64,000 bases of DNA, taken from CALZFJ01 sp964459845 (GTDB lineage: Bacteria; Bacteroidota; Bacteroidia; Bacteroidales; Muribaculaceae). Below the pieces are notes generated by a model. That model made no database searches. It saw only the letters and a program-made list of their open reading frames with translations, and was not told the origin of the DNA. Positions 25,862 to 35,850 of this stretch are shown in pieces (the first letter of the stretch is position 1; each line of letters opens with the position of its first letter). Position numbers and translations under genes: made by a program. The stretch is taken from assembly GCA_964459845.1 (NCBI GenBank), contig CAYWOC010000004.1:62001-126000 (forward strand). Reading direction: 5' to 3'.

Positions 25862-28474
25862 TCACGAATTTTTGATTTTGTTAAGACGCATAACAATCGA
25901 AGTTTGGCTTCGTCCCATTTTTTCTGCAATTTGTTTTATGCTTTTCCCTTCGCGATATAGAGTCATAAGGAATTTCTCTTCCCCTTTTGTCCATTTTTTA
26001 TTAGCGTTAGGGTGCTTGAGATAGCTTTCATTGGTTATGCTTTCCGGATGAAGAAATTCATTTACGAAAACTGATGGACACCGCTTGCTGTATAGTACCA
26101 TTGTCTTAACTTTCGCTCTTGTTATTGCGACATAAAACAACCTGCGTTCTTCTCCGAAAGGGAATTGGTCGCTTTGAGTCAAGACATAATCAAGCACAGG
26201 ATCATCACTCATGAGTGAAGGAAAGCCATAAGTGTCCTTGTTGCACTGCAACAATATTACATAGTCGGCTTCAAGTCCCTTTGATTTGTGTACTGTCAAA
26301 AATTCGATTTTTCGTCCATTAATGATATAATAGAATTTATTCCTTTCTTTTAATGATTTGAACGAAAAAGACAGGTAGTAATCATCAAAAGAATATCGTC
26401 CCAACAGGAATATAGACTTGCCAGTAGGAATGGAAGAGATTAACTGTGTGATGATATTGCAATATTCATTCTTGCCGTAGGGATAAAATTCCAATTCTGT
26501 CTTTATGGTAGATTTGAATGTGTGAATATTTTTTGGTATCTGAGTCTTGTTTTTTTGGATAAAATTAGAGGACAGAGATACAAGCGGCTCTCCAAATCTA
26601 TAGGTGGTTTCTATTTTACATACATCAGTTGCGCCAAAGAAATCTGAAAACCGATTAAACAGAGCCATATCACTGCCAGAAAAGCGGTATATCGATTGCC
26701 AATCATCGCCTACACAATATAATTTTGCTGGCGGATTTCCTTCACGCAGAACTTTAAGGAAGTTATACCTATCAATAGATATGTCCTGAAATTCATCGAC
26801 TATTATGTAATCGAATTCTAATGGATGTGAGGACTGGCATATTTTTGTGGCAGAAAGAATGGCATCTGTGAAATCAATCAGACTGCTGCTGTTGAGGGCA
26901 GAAGTATAATGGCAGTACACAGTGTGAAAAATATTGCGTATAATGAATGCGCTTCGCTCATCTTTTTCCCTTTCAGCTTGTCTGATAATTTCATCAATGG
27001 ATTTTCCGCTCGATTTTAGTAGTGTTATGAATGTGGCAACAAGTCGTATGAACGATTTCTCTTTTTTGCTATCTTTGGGTAATACCAAATCATATAACTC
27101 CTCATCGCTTTTTTCCGAGATGGGAACACCTACATCTTGTAATTGTTTTTTCAGCTTGTCTTTTATGTCTGTATAAAGGAAGTCGGCACTTGAAGTTACC
27201 AGCAGCGTCGTTCCAAATTTTTCGTGTGCAGCTTTCTTCCAAGAAATGCCATCATTATATTTTTCATTAGCCTCTTCGTATGAGATGTTTTTGTCTTTAG
27301 CGAACCATTCAGGAACAAGGCTATGCTCATCCACACCGAAGTGTTCTAAATATATGCGTTTGATGGTTCCTTGTTTATTGAAATATATGGAAAAATCGGG
27401 TCGGTATTGCGAGTGCATCTCATCTGCTACAATATGCTCATAAGGTTCTTCGTATCTGAATTTTACGCCTAAAGATGATAGCACAAAACATATTTTTTGT
27501 TCTTGTTTGCTTTTGACATATATGGTTTTTCCGTCCATATCAGGAAGCAAGGCTTTTAATCTTGCATTTTTTTGCTCAGTAAGTTGTTCAATCCTTTCAT
27601 TTTTGCGATGTTCGTCGCTTGATTCATAAGCTTGATAATCGATGAAATATGTGACTATGCTTTTCATAAATACTTTATTAGCAGATAATTTACGATAGAT
27701 TTCTATTATCAATGCATCGGAATTATCGCAAATGGAGGGCTTGATACCTGTAAATTTTCCGATAATATCAACAGCCAATTTATGGAATGTGTATCCTCTT
27801 AGTCCTGTTGTATTTATGCGTTCTGTAAGTTCTGCAGCAGCCTTGTTGGTGTAACTTATGAGTAATATCCTTTTCGGGTCTATCCCCTTTATTGATGTGA
27901 GGTATTTAACTTTCCCAATTATTGATGATGTTTTGCCACTGCCAGCACTGCTAACCACAAGACAGTTGTCTTCTTCTGAAATTATGGAGCGGCGTTGTTG
28001 GTCGTCTAACGGATAGTTTAGACAATGGTCGAAAAAATCTTTGTGCTTATCCAGCAAGGAATTGATGACATTTTCATTATGCTTGATTACGAGATTGCCA
28101 ATATTCTGATAGTCGTCAATGAATTGTATTATATTTTCAGAAGGTGCGACTTTAAATGCTTTAAGCTCTTTTACAACCGACAAGGCTTCATTGAATAAGT
28201 CGGTATAGTGACTGACAAAGTCTTGTGATTGCGTTGCAGATATTATTGTATCAATAAAACTTTGGTTGAGGTCAAAAGGAATATCTATCGTCTTTCCGTC
28301 ATTGTAGATGTTATTGTCGTGTAGATAATCCGCCCCTTTGAAAAAAGGAGTGACGGATTGTATCTTGACAGAAGTGACTGCATCTTTCTTTTTCAGGTGA
28401 TTTCGTATTATGACTATCGTAATTGCTACAATAGTGGCAATACAGAATAATATAACAATGTATGTAGCTGGCAT
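25862..28474 (-). CDS. Membrane-anchored UvrD/HelD-type SF1 helicase
   Basis: 870 residues from ATG 28474. An N-terminal transmembrane helix (PATYIVILFCIATIVAITIV) precedes the helicase. SF1 motifs: Walker A SSAGSGKTS (about 176-184), Ia SYTNKAAAEL, II VDEFQD (about 560), III GDDWQSIYRFSG, V TVHKSKGLEAD, VI FYVAITRAK. Between Ia and II is an insert (about 345-480) with YRPDFSIYF and YLEHFG, as in DNA helicase IV and resembling a PD-(D/E)XK fold. The last 50 residues (WTKGEEKFLMTLYREGKSIK) form a SANT/HTH-like domain. It is probably DNA metabolism or defence. GC is lower than in neighbouring core genes. Confidence 0.85.
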   Translation of the reverse strand: MPATYIVILFCIATIVAITIVIIRNHLKKKDAVTSVKIQSVTPFFKGADYLHDNNIYNDGKTIDIPFDLNQSFIDTIISATQSQDFVSHYTDLFNEALSVVKELKAFKVAPSENIIQFIDDYQNIGNLVIKHNENVINSLLDKHKDFFDHCLNYPLDDQQRRSIISEEDNCLVVSSAGSGKTSSIIGKVKYLTSIKGIDPKRILLISYTNKAAAELTERINTTGLRGYTFHKLAVDIIGKFTGIKPSICDNSDALIIEIYRKLSANKVFMKSIVTYFIDYQAYESSDEHRKNERIEQLTEQKNARLKALLPDMDGKTIYVKSKQEQKICFVLSSLGVKFRYEEPYEHIVADEMHSQYRPDFSIYFNKQGTIKRIYLEHFGVDEHSLVPEWFAKDKNISYEEANEKYNDGISWKKAAHEKFGTTLLVTSSADFLYTDIKDKLKKQLQDVGVPISEKSDEELYDLVLPKDSKKEKSFIRLVATFITLLKSSGKSIDEIIRQAEREKDERSAFIIRNIFHTVYCHYTSALNSSSLIDFTDAILSATKICQSSHPLEFDYIIVDEFQDISIDRYNFLKVLREGNPPAKLYCVGDDWQSIYRFSGSDMALFNRFSDFFGATDVCKIETTYRFGEPLVSLSSNFIQKNKTQIPKNIHTFKSTIKTELEFYPYGKNEYCNIITQLISSIPTGKSIFLLGRYSFDDYYLSFSFKSLKERNKFYYIINGRKIEFLTVHKSKGLEADYVILLQCNKDTYGFPSLMSDDPVLDYVLTQSDQFPFGEERRLFYVAITRAKVKTMVLYSKRCPSVFVNEFLHPESITNESYLKHPNANKKWTKGEEKFLMTLYREGKSIKQIAEKMGRSQTSIVMRLNKIKNS

Positions 28475-28531
28475 TTTATTTAATTTTGTTATTCGCTCTG
28501 ACGTGTAAAAGCAGATAAAGGTTGTTGCGAA

Positions 28532-28650
28532 TTTACTTTTTTTCAAGCGAATATGCAAGGGATGTTACACTTTTTCGACCGAATAAGTCGCATTCCGATA
28601 CACTTTTCGGAATGAATACACCCATAATCACGCACTTTTCCAAGCGAATC
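28532..28650. repeat. Four imperfect repeats with 33-bp spacing
   Basis: A core resembling ACTTTTTC-AA-GCGAAT recurs starting near 28535, 28569, 28602 and 28634, spaced 32-34 bp. It fills the gap between the helicase start and the truncated PH-like copy. It could be a binding-site array or leftover recombination ends. Confidence 0.45.
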
Positions 28651-28947
28651 AAATAAAAAACGTTTTTCTCTTTTATCTATGATTGGCTCGTGCTATCTTC
28701 TGCAAAGATAGGCTGCGCCTTGGCAGAAATGCTCAAATGAATTTGGCATATCCTGCTTTCGGTTTGCGCTGTTTTGGCATATTGGGAAAATTTATATGAT
28801 ATTATGGGAACATTCAGGTCGAGGGTGAGTGTGGGCATCGCAGTCGTGATATATGCGGTGTGCATAGTGACGTTTGCGGCTAATCTTGCGCTGTCGTTTA
28901 ATTGGATAATGGCGGCGATGTTTGTGGCTGTATTGGCATTTGTGAGC
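28642..28947 (+). repeat. Inverted duplicate (copy 1) of the PH-gene 5' segment
   Basis: This 306-bp segment is near-identical, in opposite orientation, to 41868-42172. It begins at AAGCGAATCAAATAAAAAACG and ends at TTTGTGAGC. Copy 1 contains ATG-GGA-ACA-TTC in frame with the membrane part of the gene, then loses homology after residue 60. Confidence 0.85.
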
Positions 28948-28974
28948 CATAAAGATTGGGATAAATTGGTGTAA
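28804..28974 (+). pseudogene. Truncated PH-like membrane protein (5' fragment)
   Basis: From ATG 28804 the frame encodes MGTFRSRVSVGIAVV and two membrane helices matching the gene at 41604-42077. It then runs into the unrelated tail HKDWDKLV and a stop. The soluble C-terminal domain is missing. The gltX promoter begins inside or just after it. Confidence 0.6.
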
Positions 28975-28998
28975 TTCACTGGGAATTTTGTAACTTTG
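28966..28998 (+). promoter_or_regulatory. Promoter of gltX
   Basis: TTG (28966-28968), 22 nt, then TAACTTTG (28991-28998), an exact -7 match, 42 nt upstream of the gltX start. Confidence 0.62.
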
Positions 28999-29040
28999 CA
29001 AAGTTTTTTAATCGAAAATTAATATAGAATACGAATATAA

Positions 29041-30582
29041 ATGGAAAGAAGAGTTAGAGTACGCTTTGCGCCATCTCCTACAGGACCGCTGCACATAGGC
29101 GGTGTAAGAACTGCACTTTACAACTATCTGTTTGCTCGCCAGAACGGTGGCGACATGATACTCAGAATAGAGGACACCGACTCCACACGCTTTGTGCCGG
29201 GTGCTGAGGATTACATCAACGAAGCCCTCGCATGGCTCGGCATAGGCATTGACGAAGGTGTGCGCGAAGGTGGAAATTATGGTCCTTACAAGCAGTCGGA
29301 ACGCCGCGAAATCTATCGCAAGCATGTAGATAAGCTGCTTAACGCCGGAAAGGCTTATATCGCATTCGACACTCCTGCCGAACTTGAAGCCAAGCGCAAC
29401 GAATTGCCAAATTTCCAATACGACGCTTCCACACGCATGTCGATGCGCAATTCGCTCACTATGCCAGCCGATGAGGTTAAGGCTCTGATTGATGGCGGCG
29501 AGAAATATGTGGTGCGCTTCAAGGTTGAGCCTAACCGCGATGTTGAGGTAGATGACCTAATCCGCGGAAAAGTTACCATCAACTCTTCTATTCTCGACGA
29601 CAAAGTTCTTTACAAGAGTGCCGACGACCTCCCAACTTATCACCTTGCCAACATCGTGGATGACCACTTGATGGAAATCTCACATGTGATTCGTGGCGAG
29701 GAATGGTTGCCTTCGGCTCCTCTTCATGTTCTTCTATATGAGGCTTTCGGATGGCTCGACACCATGCCTCAGTTTGTCCACTTGCCACTTCTTCTCAAGC
29801 CAGAAGGCGCAGGCAAAGGCAAATTGAGCAAGCGCGACGGAGACAAACTCGGTTTCCCTGTATTCCCTCTCGAATGGCACGACCCTAAGAGCGGAGAAGT
29901 GTCTTCGGGATACCGTGAAAAAGGTTATCTTCCCGAGGCTGTGGTCAATTTCCTTGCCTTGCTCGGATGGAATCCTGGCGACGACCGCGAACTTATGACT
30001 ATGGATGAGCTCATCAAGAATTTCTCTTTCGCACATTGCTCGAAGAACGGCGCAAAATTCGACTACAAAAAGGGCGCATGGTTCAATCACGAATACCTGC
30101 TGAAAGAAGACGATGCCACACTTGCCAAGCTGTTCAAGCCTGTGCTTGCCGAAAATGGTGTAGATGCCGCCAATTTCAGCGACGAATACATCACTCGCAC
30201 AGTCGCGCTCGTGAAGAGCCGCATATCTTTCGTGAGCGAACTTTGGGATCAAGCTAAATTTTTCTATGCAGCTCCATCTTCCTATGCCGAGAAGGACATA
30301 AAGAAACGCTGGAAAGACGACACCCCTGCAATCATGGAGGAGCTTATCGGTGTGCTTGAAGGCATAAGCGACTTCTCTTCCAAGCCAAGCGAAGACATCG
30401 TGCTGAACTGGATTACCGAGAAAGGCTACCATATGGGCAACGTGATGAACGCTTTCCGCTTGACTGTGGTGGGCGAATGTAAGGGTCCGCACATGTTTGA
30501 CATCACCGAGCTTATAGGAAAAGAGGAGACAATAGCCCGCATACGCAAAGGTATTGAAAACATAAAGCCTGCCAATGCTTAA
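29041..30582 (+). CDS. gltX: Glutamate-tRNA ligase
   Basis: 513 residues of a class I aminoacyl-tRNA synthetase charging tRNA-Glu; two tRNA-Glu genes lie in this window. The HIGH motif is in FAPSPTGPLHIGGVRTA, and the KMSKS equivalent is KLSKRDG (about 262-268). Length and start (MERRVRVRFAPSPTG) are those of the family. It heads an operon with the outer-membrane-type protein (8-nt overlap), waaA and glycerate kinase. Confidence 0.96.
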   Translation: MERRVRVRFAPSPTGPLHIGGVRTALYNYLFARQNGGDMILRIEDTDSTRFVPGAEDYINEALAWLGIGIDEGVREGGNYGPYKQSERREIYRKHVDKLLNAGKAYIAFDTPAELEAKRNELPNFQYDASTRMSMRNSLTMPADEVKALIDGGEKYVVRFKVEPNRDVEVDDLIRGKVTINSSILDDKVLYKSADDLPTYHLANIVDDHLMEISHVIRGEEWLPSAPLHVLLYEAFGWLDTMPQFVHLPLLLKPEGAGKGKLSKRDGDKLGFPVFPLEWHDPKSGEVSSGYREKGYLPEAVVNFLALLGWNPGDDRELMTMDELIKNFSFAHCSKNGAKFDYKKGAWFNHEYLLKEDDATLAKLFKPVLAENGVDAANFSDEYITRTVALVKSRISFVSELWDQAKFFYAAPSSYAEKDIKKRWKDDTPAIMEELIGVLEGISDFSSKPSEDIVLNWITEKGYHMGNVMNAFRLTVVGECKGPHMFDITELIGKEETIARIRKGIENIKPANA

Positions 30583-31660
30583 GCTACGACTCACCATATT
30601 GCTGGCATTTGCCGCCGTGGCTTCAGCTATGCTGCCTCAGCAGTCTCTCAAATGGAGCGTTGATTTCAACACGATATTCGAGAACCGCGAGGGCGACGAC
30701 TATTATTCTCCCGACCAGACGATATTTATGACACGTTTGTCGCCCGAAATCGGCATTTCGATGATGAACGGCAAGCATAACATAGCAGGTGGCGTGTCGT
30801 GGATTCAGCCGTGCGGCAACGGATGGAGAGACTACAAGCTGTGTCCCACGCTGTACTACCAGTTCAAGTCTCCGACTTGGAGATTCGCATTCGGTATGCT
30901 GCCGCGCACGATGCTCATTGAGCCTATGCACACTGTGGTGTGGAGCGACTCTATGACATACAATCAGCCTAACCTGCGTGGAGTGCTGCTGCAATATGTG
31001 AAGCCGAAAGGCTTCTTCGAGCTGTCGCTCGACTGGCGCAGCTTGCAGACCGATACTCAGCGTGAAGCGTTCAATGTGAACTTCAATGGGCAGTGGAACC
31101 CATGCGGGGTACTTCTTGTGGGGGGACGGGCGCAGCTCAATCACCTCGCCAAGACACGCATCAACAACGACGACCAGAATGTCAATGACGACATAATGCT
31201 GAATCCATACATCGGATTAAACCTCGCCAAATGCACAGATCTTGACAGCTTCACCGTGAAAGCCGGTCCGATTGTACAGCTTGAGCGCGACCGCGGCGGC
31301 GATGGCTGGCAGAAACCTGCCGGCGTGCTTGTTGATGCCATCGCCGAATGGAAATGGCTCGGCATAAAAGAGACATTCTATGCCGGCAAAAACCTCTATC
31401 CACTGTACCCTAAATACGGCTCGCTACTCAATATGGGCGACCCTAACTATCAAGCTAAATTATACAGCAGGACCAATGTATATGCTTATATTTTCCGCAA
31501 CCAGTTTATGAATCTCGAAGCATCGCTTGATTTCCATTACACGAAAGAGGCTTTCGCCTTTTGGCAAAAGATTGTGCTTCGTGTATATATCGACCAAAAG
31601 ACATGGAAAAGCAGGTCTAAGACTTGCACACGCGACGAATATTTGAGGAATATATACTGA
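30575..31660 (+). CDS. Probable outer-membrane beta-barrel protein
   Basis: 361 residues. A short signal peptide (MLKLRLTILLAFAAVASA) is followed by alternating beta-strand patterns throughout, e.g. LSPEIGISMMNGKHNIAGGVSW, FFELSLDWRSLQ and TNVYAYIFRNQFMNLEASLDFHY. It ends in a basic tail rather than a typical C-terminal Phe. I do not recognise a named family. It overlaps gltX by 8 nt, implying coupled translation. Confidence 0.65.
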   Translation: MLKLRLTILLAFAAVASAMLPQQSLKWSVDFNTIFENREGDDYYSPDQTIFMTRLSPEIGISMMNGKHNIAGGVSWIQPCGNGWRDYKLCPTLYYQFKSPTWRFAFGMLPRTMLIEPMHTVVWSDSMTYNQPNLRGVLLQYVKPKGFFELSLDWRSLQTDTQREAFNVNFNGQWNPCGVLLVGGRAQLNHLAKTRINNDDQNVNDDIMLNPYIGLNLAKCTDLDSFTVKAGPIVQLERDRGGDGWQKPAGVLVDAIAEWKWLGIKETFYAGKNLYPLYPKYGSLLNMGDPNYQAKLYSRTNVYAYIFRNQFMNLEASLDFHYTKEAFAFWQKIVLRVYIDQKTWKSRSKTCTRDEYLRNIY

Positions 31661-31708
31661 TGCGCATATACAACTAACGAAGAGAAGAATATACCACCAC
31701 TGATTAAG

Positions 31709-32941
31709 ATGAATTTATTTTATAATATCGCCATATCGGCATATTCCATAGCAGTGAAGACCGTTGCGAGCCGCAATGTCAAAGCCTCGAAAATGATTGA
31801 GGGACAGTCGCACACGATTGCCACACTGCGCAGCAGAATTTGCAGCGGCGACCGATACATGTGGATTCATGCATCGTCGCTCGGCGAATTTGAGCAGGGC
31901 CGTCCGCTAATCGAGATGATTAAGCGCACCCATCCAGAACTGAAAATACTGCTCACATTCTTCTCCCCGTCGGGCTACGAGGTGAGAAAGAATTACAGTG
32001 AAGTCGATGTGGTGTGTTATCTGCCTTTCGACAAGCCCAAACTTGTGGAACAATTTCTTGATGCTGCACATCCCGAAATGGCTATATTCGTGAAATATGA
32101 ATTCTGGGGCAACTATCTAAGCAGTCTGAAACGCCGAGACATCCCCACATATATCATTTCAGCCATTTTCCGCGAGAAGCAGGCGTTCTTCAAGCCTTGG
32201 GGCGGAATGTTCCGCAACATGCTTCACTGCTTCACCCACATTTTTGTGCAAGACGACAACTCGAAGAAGCTGCTCGCTGGAATTGGAGTGACCAATGCCA
32301 CCGTTGCCGGCGACACCCGCTTCGACCGGGTAACCGACATCCTTGCCGGCTGCAAATCGTTCCCTATCGTGGAAAATTTTGTTGCCAGCAGCAAGTTCAC
32401 TATGATAATAGGCAGCTCATGGGAACCCGATGAAGATGTTGTAATCCCATACTTCAATGAACATCCCGAGATGAAGCTGATCATAGCTCCGCATGAATTT
32501 GACGACACAAGGCTGCAAAACATCATCGCACGCATCTCACGCCCGACTATTCTCTACAGCAAAGCTACTGAAGACAACGTGGCTGGAAAAGATTGCCTCA
32601 TAATAGACTGCTTTGGTATCTTGTCGTCGTGCTACAGATATGCCGACACAGCATACATAGGCGGCGGATTCGGTGCGGGAATACACAATGCGAATGAGGC
32701 TGCCGTGTATGGCATCCCAGTGATTTTCGGTCCTAACTACAAAAAATTCCGCGAGGCACATGAGCTTATCGACTGCGAAGGCGGCTACACAATAAACGGC
32801 AAAGACGACTTCAAGGCTATAGCCGACCGTCTTATTTCCGACAAGGAATATCTTGCGAAGCATGGCAAGATTGCCGGCGATTACATACACAGCCATCTCG
32901 GTGCCACAAAACGCATTTTCGACTATATATTCGGCAAATAA
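31709..32941 (+). CDS. waaA: 3-deoxy-D-manno-octulosonic acid (Kdo) transferase
   Basis: 410 residues. WaaA/KdtA adds Kdo from CMP-Kdo to lipid A precursor at the inner membrane. The N-terminal anchor is followed by MWIHASSLGEFEQGRPLIE, the family motif with the catalytic Glu. GDTRFDRV and the C-terminal donor site GGGFGAGIHNANEAAVYGIP with FGPNYKKFREA are GT-B (GT30) landmarks. It is third in the gltX operon. Confidence 0.93.
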   Translation: MNLFYNIAISAYSIAVKTVASRNVKASKMIEGQSHTIATLRSRICSGDRYMWIHASSLGEFEQGRPLIEMIKRTHPELKILLTFFSPSGYEVRKNYSEVDVVCYLPFDKPKLVEQFLDAAHPEMAIFVKYEFWGNYLSSLKRRDIPTYIISAIFREKQAFFKPWGGMFRNMLHCFTHIFVQDDNSKKLLAGIGVTNATVAGDTRFDRVTDILAGCKSFPIVENFVASSKFTMIIGSSWEPDEDVVIPYFNEHPEMKLIIAPHEFDDTRLQNIIARISRPTILYSKATEDNVAGKDCLIIDCFGILSSCYRYADTAYIGGGFGAGIHNANEAAVYGIPVIFGPNYKKFREAHELIDCEGGYTINGKDDFKAIADRLISDKEYLAKHGKIAGDYIHSHLGATKRIFDYIFGK

Positions 32942-32966
32942 AAGGACTTGCTGATTCTGCATAAGG

Positions 32967-34133
32967 ATGAAAGATATTATTGACACCCGGCGGCGCAACC
33001 TGTCGAAGATTGTATTGGCTTTCGACTCCTTCAAGGGGTCTTTAACCTCAATCGAAGCTGCCGAAGCTGCCGCCAAGGCGATACATAACGTGATGCCGGA
33101 TTGCAAAGTTACCACTGTGCAGATTGCCGACGGCGGAGAAGGCACAGTAGATGCCATTTGCGCGGGCGGCAATCTGAAGCCGGCACGGATTGAATGCGAT
33201 GTGCATGACCCGTTGATGCGCACAATCTCCACATATTACGAAATCCTATCCGACGGCACCGCCATAATAGAGACGGCAGCGGCAAGCGGGCTCACTCTGC
33301 TCTCGCCCGATGAGCGTAACCCTATGCTCACCACCACTTTCGGCACAGGGGAGCAAATACGCGATGCCCTGAATCGAGGTTGCCGCAAATTTTTGATGGG
33401 TCTTGGCGGAAGTGCCACCAACGACGCTGCAATGGGTATTCTTGCCGCACTCGGATATGGCTTTGCCGATGCGTCGGGACGAGAATTAGCCCCAACAGGC
33501 GACAATCTCGCCAAAACAGAAAAAATAATCACCACCAGTGCCGACAGTCGTCTTGCCGAATGTTCGTTCACGCTGGCTTGCGATGTTGAAAATCCATTTT
33601 GCGGCAGTCTTGGAGCTGCCCACATATTCGCTCCGCAAAAAGGGGCGACACCAGCTCAGGCGGAAATGCTCGACAATGGCATGAGACACTTTGCCCAGCT
33701 CCTTAAAACCACATTCCACACCGACATCGCAGCCTCAGCAGGAGCTGGCGCAGCAGGAGGAATCGGCGGCACGCTATGTGCAGCTCTTGGCGCACGTCTG
33801 TGCCGTGGCATAGACATTGTGCTCGACTATGCCGATTTCGACAATGCCATTGCCGACGCTGACCTGATTATCACTGGTGAAGGCTCAATCGACGAACAGT
33901 CGGGAATGGGGAAAGCGATAAGCGGAATATTGAGCCGGGCAAACCGCCAACATGTGCCGGTTGTGGCACTTGCCGGGTGCGTGAACGGAGCCGAAAAGCT
34001 CAATGAGCTTGGACTTAAAGCAGTGTTCTCGATACAGCAACGCCCAATCTCCCTCATTGATGCCATGAATACTATGACGACTGCCGAATGCATTTATTCC
34101 GTGACAACTCAGATGCTGAAGTTGCTAATATGA
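32967..34133 (+). CDS. Glycerate kinase
   Basis: 388 residues of the GarK/GlxK family (glycerate to phosphoglycerate). Landmarks: KIVLAFDSFKGSLTS at 14-28, QIADGGEGTVDA, MGLGGSATNDAAMGILAALG, SAGAGAAGGIGG and IITGEGSIDEQS. The first 12 residues (MKDIIDTRRRNL) precede the usual start; AAGG just before ATG 32967 supports this start. Whether the product is 2- or 3-phosphoglycerate is not assigned. It is the fourth gene of the gltX operon. Confidence 0.92.
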   Translation: MKDIIDTRRRNLSKIVLAFDSFKGSLTSIEAAEAAAKAIHNVMPDCKVTTVQIADGGEGTVDAICAGGNLKPARIECDVHDPLMRTISTYYEILSDGTAIIETAAASGLTLLSPDERNPMLTTTFGTGEQIRDALNRGCRKFLMGLGGSATNDAAMGILAALGYGFADASGRELAPTGDNLAKTEKIITTSADSRLAECSFTLACDVENPFCGSLGAAHIFAPQKGATPAQAEMLDNGMRHFAQLLKTTFHTDIAASAGAGAAGGIGGTLCAALGARLCRGIDIVLDYADFDNAIADADLIITGEGSIDEQSGMGKAISGILSRANRQHVPVVALAGCVNGAEKLNELGLKAVFSIQQRPISLIDAMNTMTTAECIYSVTTQMLKLLI

Positions 34134-34152
34134 ATTATTATTCTTAACTTTG
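34122..34152 (+). promoter_or_regulatory. Promoter of the acyl-CoA ligase gene
   Basis: TTG (34122-34124), 20 nt, then TAACTTTG (34145-34152), about 37 nt before the ATG at 34189. It overlaps the end of the glycerate kinase gene. Confidence 0.62.
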
Positions 34153-34188
34153 CTATTCACAAGCAGTTATTTTTTTGATTGAATTATT

Positions 34189-35850
34189 ATGATGAAAGAA
34201 AATATTACTGAGATATATGAGCGCAGTTTCAAGGAAAACTGGGATTTGCCGGCTCTCACCGATTATATCGACGGCAAAACGATGAACTACTCCGACTTTG
34301 CGAAAGAAGTGGCACGGCTGCATGTGCTGTTTCGCCAATGCAAAGTGAAACGCGGTGACAAGATTGCCCTTATAGGAAAAAACACATCCACTTGGGTCAC
34401 TGTGTTTATCGGCACCATCACCTATGGAGCTATCATAGTGCCTATTTTGCAAGAGTTCAACCCTCACGATGTTCAGCACATCGTGAACCACTCCGAAGCC
34501 ACAATGTTATTCTCGAGCAGTGCCATCTGGGACAATCTTGAACTCGACAAGATGCCCAATCTGCGTGGTGTGATTTCGCTCGACGACCGCCACCTGCTTG
34601 CCGAACGCGATGGCGAGACAATCGGGGCGTGTCTGCGACAGCTTAGCCGCAAATTCCGTTCTGTATATAACAAGGGTTTCAGCCCGGAATGTGTGCATTA
34701 CCAGCCGCTTGACAACGACAAGGTGCTTGTGTTGAACTACACATCAGGCACCACAGGCTTCAGCAAGGGTGTGATGCTCACAGGCAACAACCTCGCCGGC
34801 AATGTGGTGTTCGGAATCAACTCCAAGCTGCACCGACGCGGCACACGCTGCGTGTCGTTTCTGCCGCTGGCACACGCCTACGGCTGTGCATTCGATATGC
34901 TCGTGCCACTTGCTGTAGGCTCGCACATTACCCTGCTCGGCAAGATTCCTTCACCGAAAATTTTGCTTAAAGCGATGGGGGAAATCCGTCCCGACCTTAT
35001 TATATGTGTGCCGCTCATTCTTGAAAAAATCTACCGCAAGCAGATTGTGCCGATGCTATCCCGTCGAGTGATGCGTTGGACACTCGCCATACCATTCCTC
35101 GACCGCCAAATCTACGGTCAAATCCGCAAAAAACTTGTGGATGCTTTTGGCGGAAGATTCGAGCAGGTGATTGTGGGCGGCGCACCTCTCAACGCCGAGG
35201 TTGAAGATTTCCTATATAAAATAGGATTCCCTTTCACTGTGGGCTACGGAATGACCGAATGCGCGCCTCTGATAAGCTATACCCACTGGAAGGAATTTGT
35301 GCCGCACTCTTCGGGAAGAATCTTGCCAGGCATAATGGAGGTGAGCATCGACTCCGATGATCCTCAAAACATCGCAGGCGAAATCCGCGTGAAAGGCGAA
35401 AATGTGATGAAAGGATATTATAAAAACCCGGAAGCCACAAAAGCCGTATTGAGCGACGATGGATGGCTGAGCACCGGCGATGTGGGAGTGTGCAGCACTG
35501 ACGGCACTATCACCATACGCGGCCGCTCGAAGACTATGCTGCTATCGGCCAACGGACAAAACATCTACCCCGAAGAGATTGAAGCCAAGCTCAACAATAT
35601 GCCATACGTCATGGAAAGTCTTGTAGTTGAACGTGAAGGGAAACTGGTGGCGCTCGTATATCCCGATTTCGACGCTATGGATGCCACAGGCGTGAGCAAC
35701 GACCGCCTGCCCGAGACAATGGAGGTGATACGCAAAGATTTGAATGAAATTGTAGCCCCCTATGAGCGCATCTCACGGATACAGGTTATCGCCAACGAGT
35801 TTGAAAAAACACCTAAGCGCAGCATCAAGCGATATTTGTATAATAATTAA
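34189..35850 (+). CDS. AMP-binding long-chain fatty-acid-CoA ligase
   Basis: 553 residues of the ANL superfamily. The P-loop LNYTSGTTGFSKGVMLTG (about 182-199), the A5 motif GYGMTECAPLISY, the A7 motif GWLSTGDVG and the hinge/A8 motif GRSKTMLLSANGQNIYPEEIE are all intact. The likely reaction is ATP-dependent formation of acyl-CoA. The final KRSIKRYLYNN contains the A10 lysine region. Translation starts at 34189 or 34192. It follows glycerate kinase but has its own promoter. Confidence 0.9.
   Translation: MMKENITEIYERSFKENWDLPALTDYIDGKTMNYSDFAKEVARLHVLFRQCKVKRGDKIALIGKNTSTWVTVFIGTITYGAIIVPILQEFNPHDVQHIVNHSEATMLFSSSAIWDNLELDKMPNLRGVISLDDRHLLAERDGETIGACLRQLSRKFRSVYNKGFSPECVHYQPLDNDKVLVLNYTSGTTGFSKGVMLTGNNLAGNVVFGINSKLHRRGTRCVSFLPLAHAYGCAFDMLVPLAVGSHITLLGKIPSPKILLKAMGEIRPDLIICVPLILEKIYRKQIVPMLSRRVMRWTLAIPFLDRQIYGQIRKKLVDAFGGRFEQVIVGGAPLNAEVEDFLYKIGFPFTVGYGMTECAPLISYTHWKEFVPHSSGRILPGIMEVSIDSDDPQNIAGEIRVKGENVMKGYYKNPEATKAVLSDDGWLSTGDVGVCSTDGTITIRGRSKTMLLSANGQNIYPEEIEAKLNNMPYVMESLVVEREGKLVALVYPDFDAMDATGVSNDRLPETMEVIRKDLNEIVAPYERISRIQVIANEFEKTPKRSIKRYLYNN

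Noticed and set aside
28532..28650. CRISPR-like array
   Set aside because: Only four imperfect 10-17 bp units with 32-34 bp period; no constant repeat, no cas genes.
34153..34491. 112-codon minus-strand ORF
   Set aside because: Antisense to the acyl-CoA ligase gene and its promoter.
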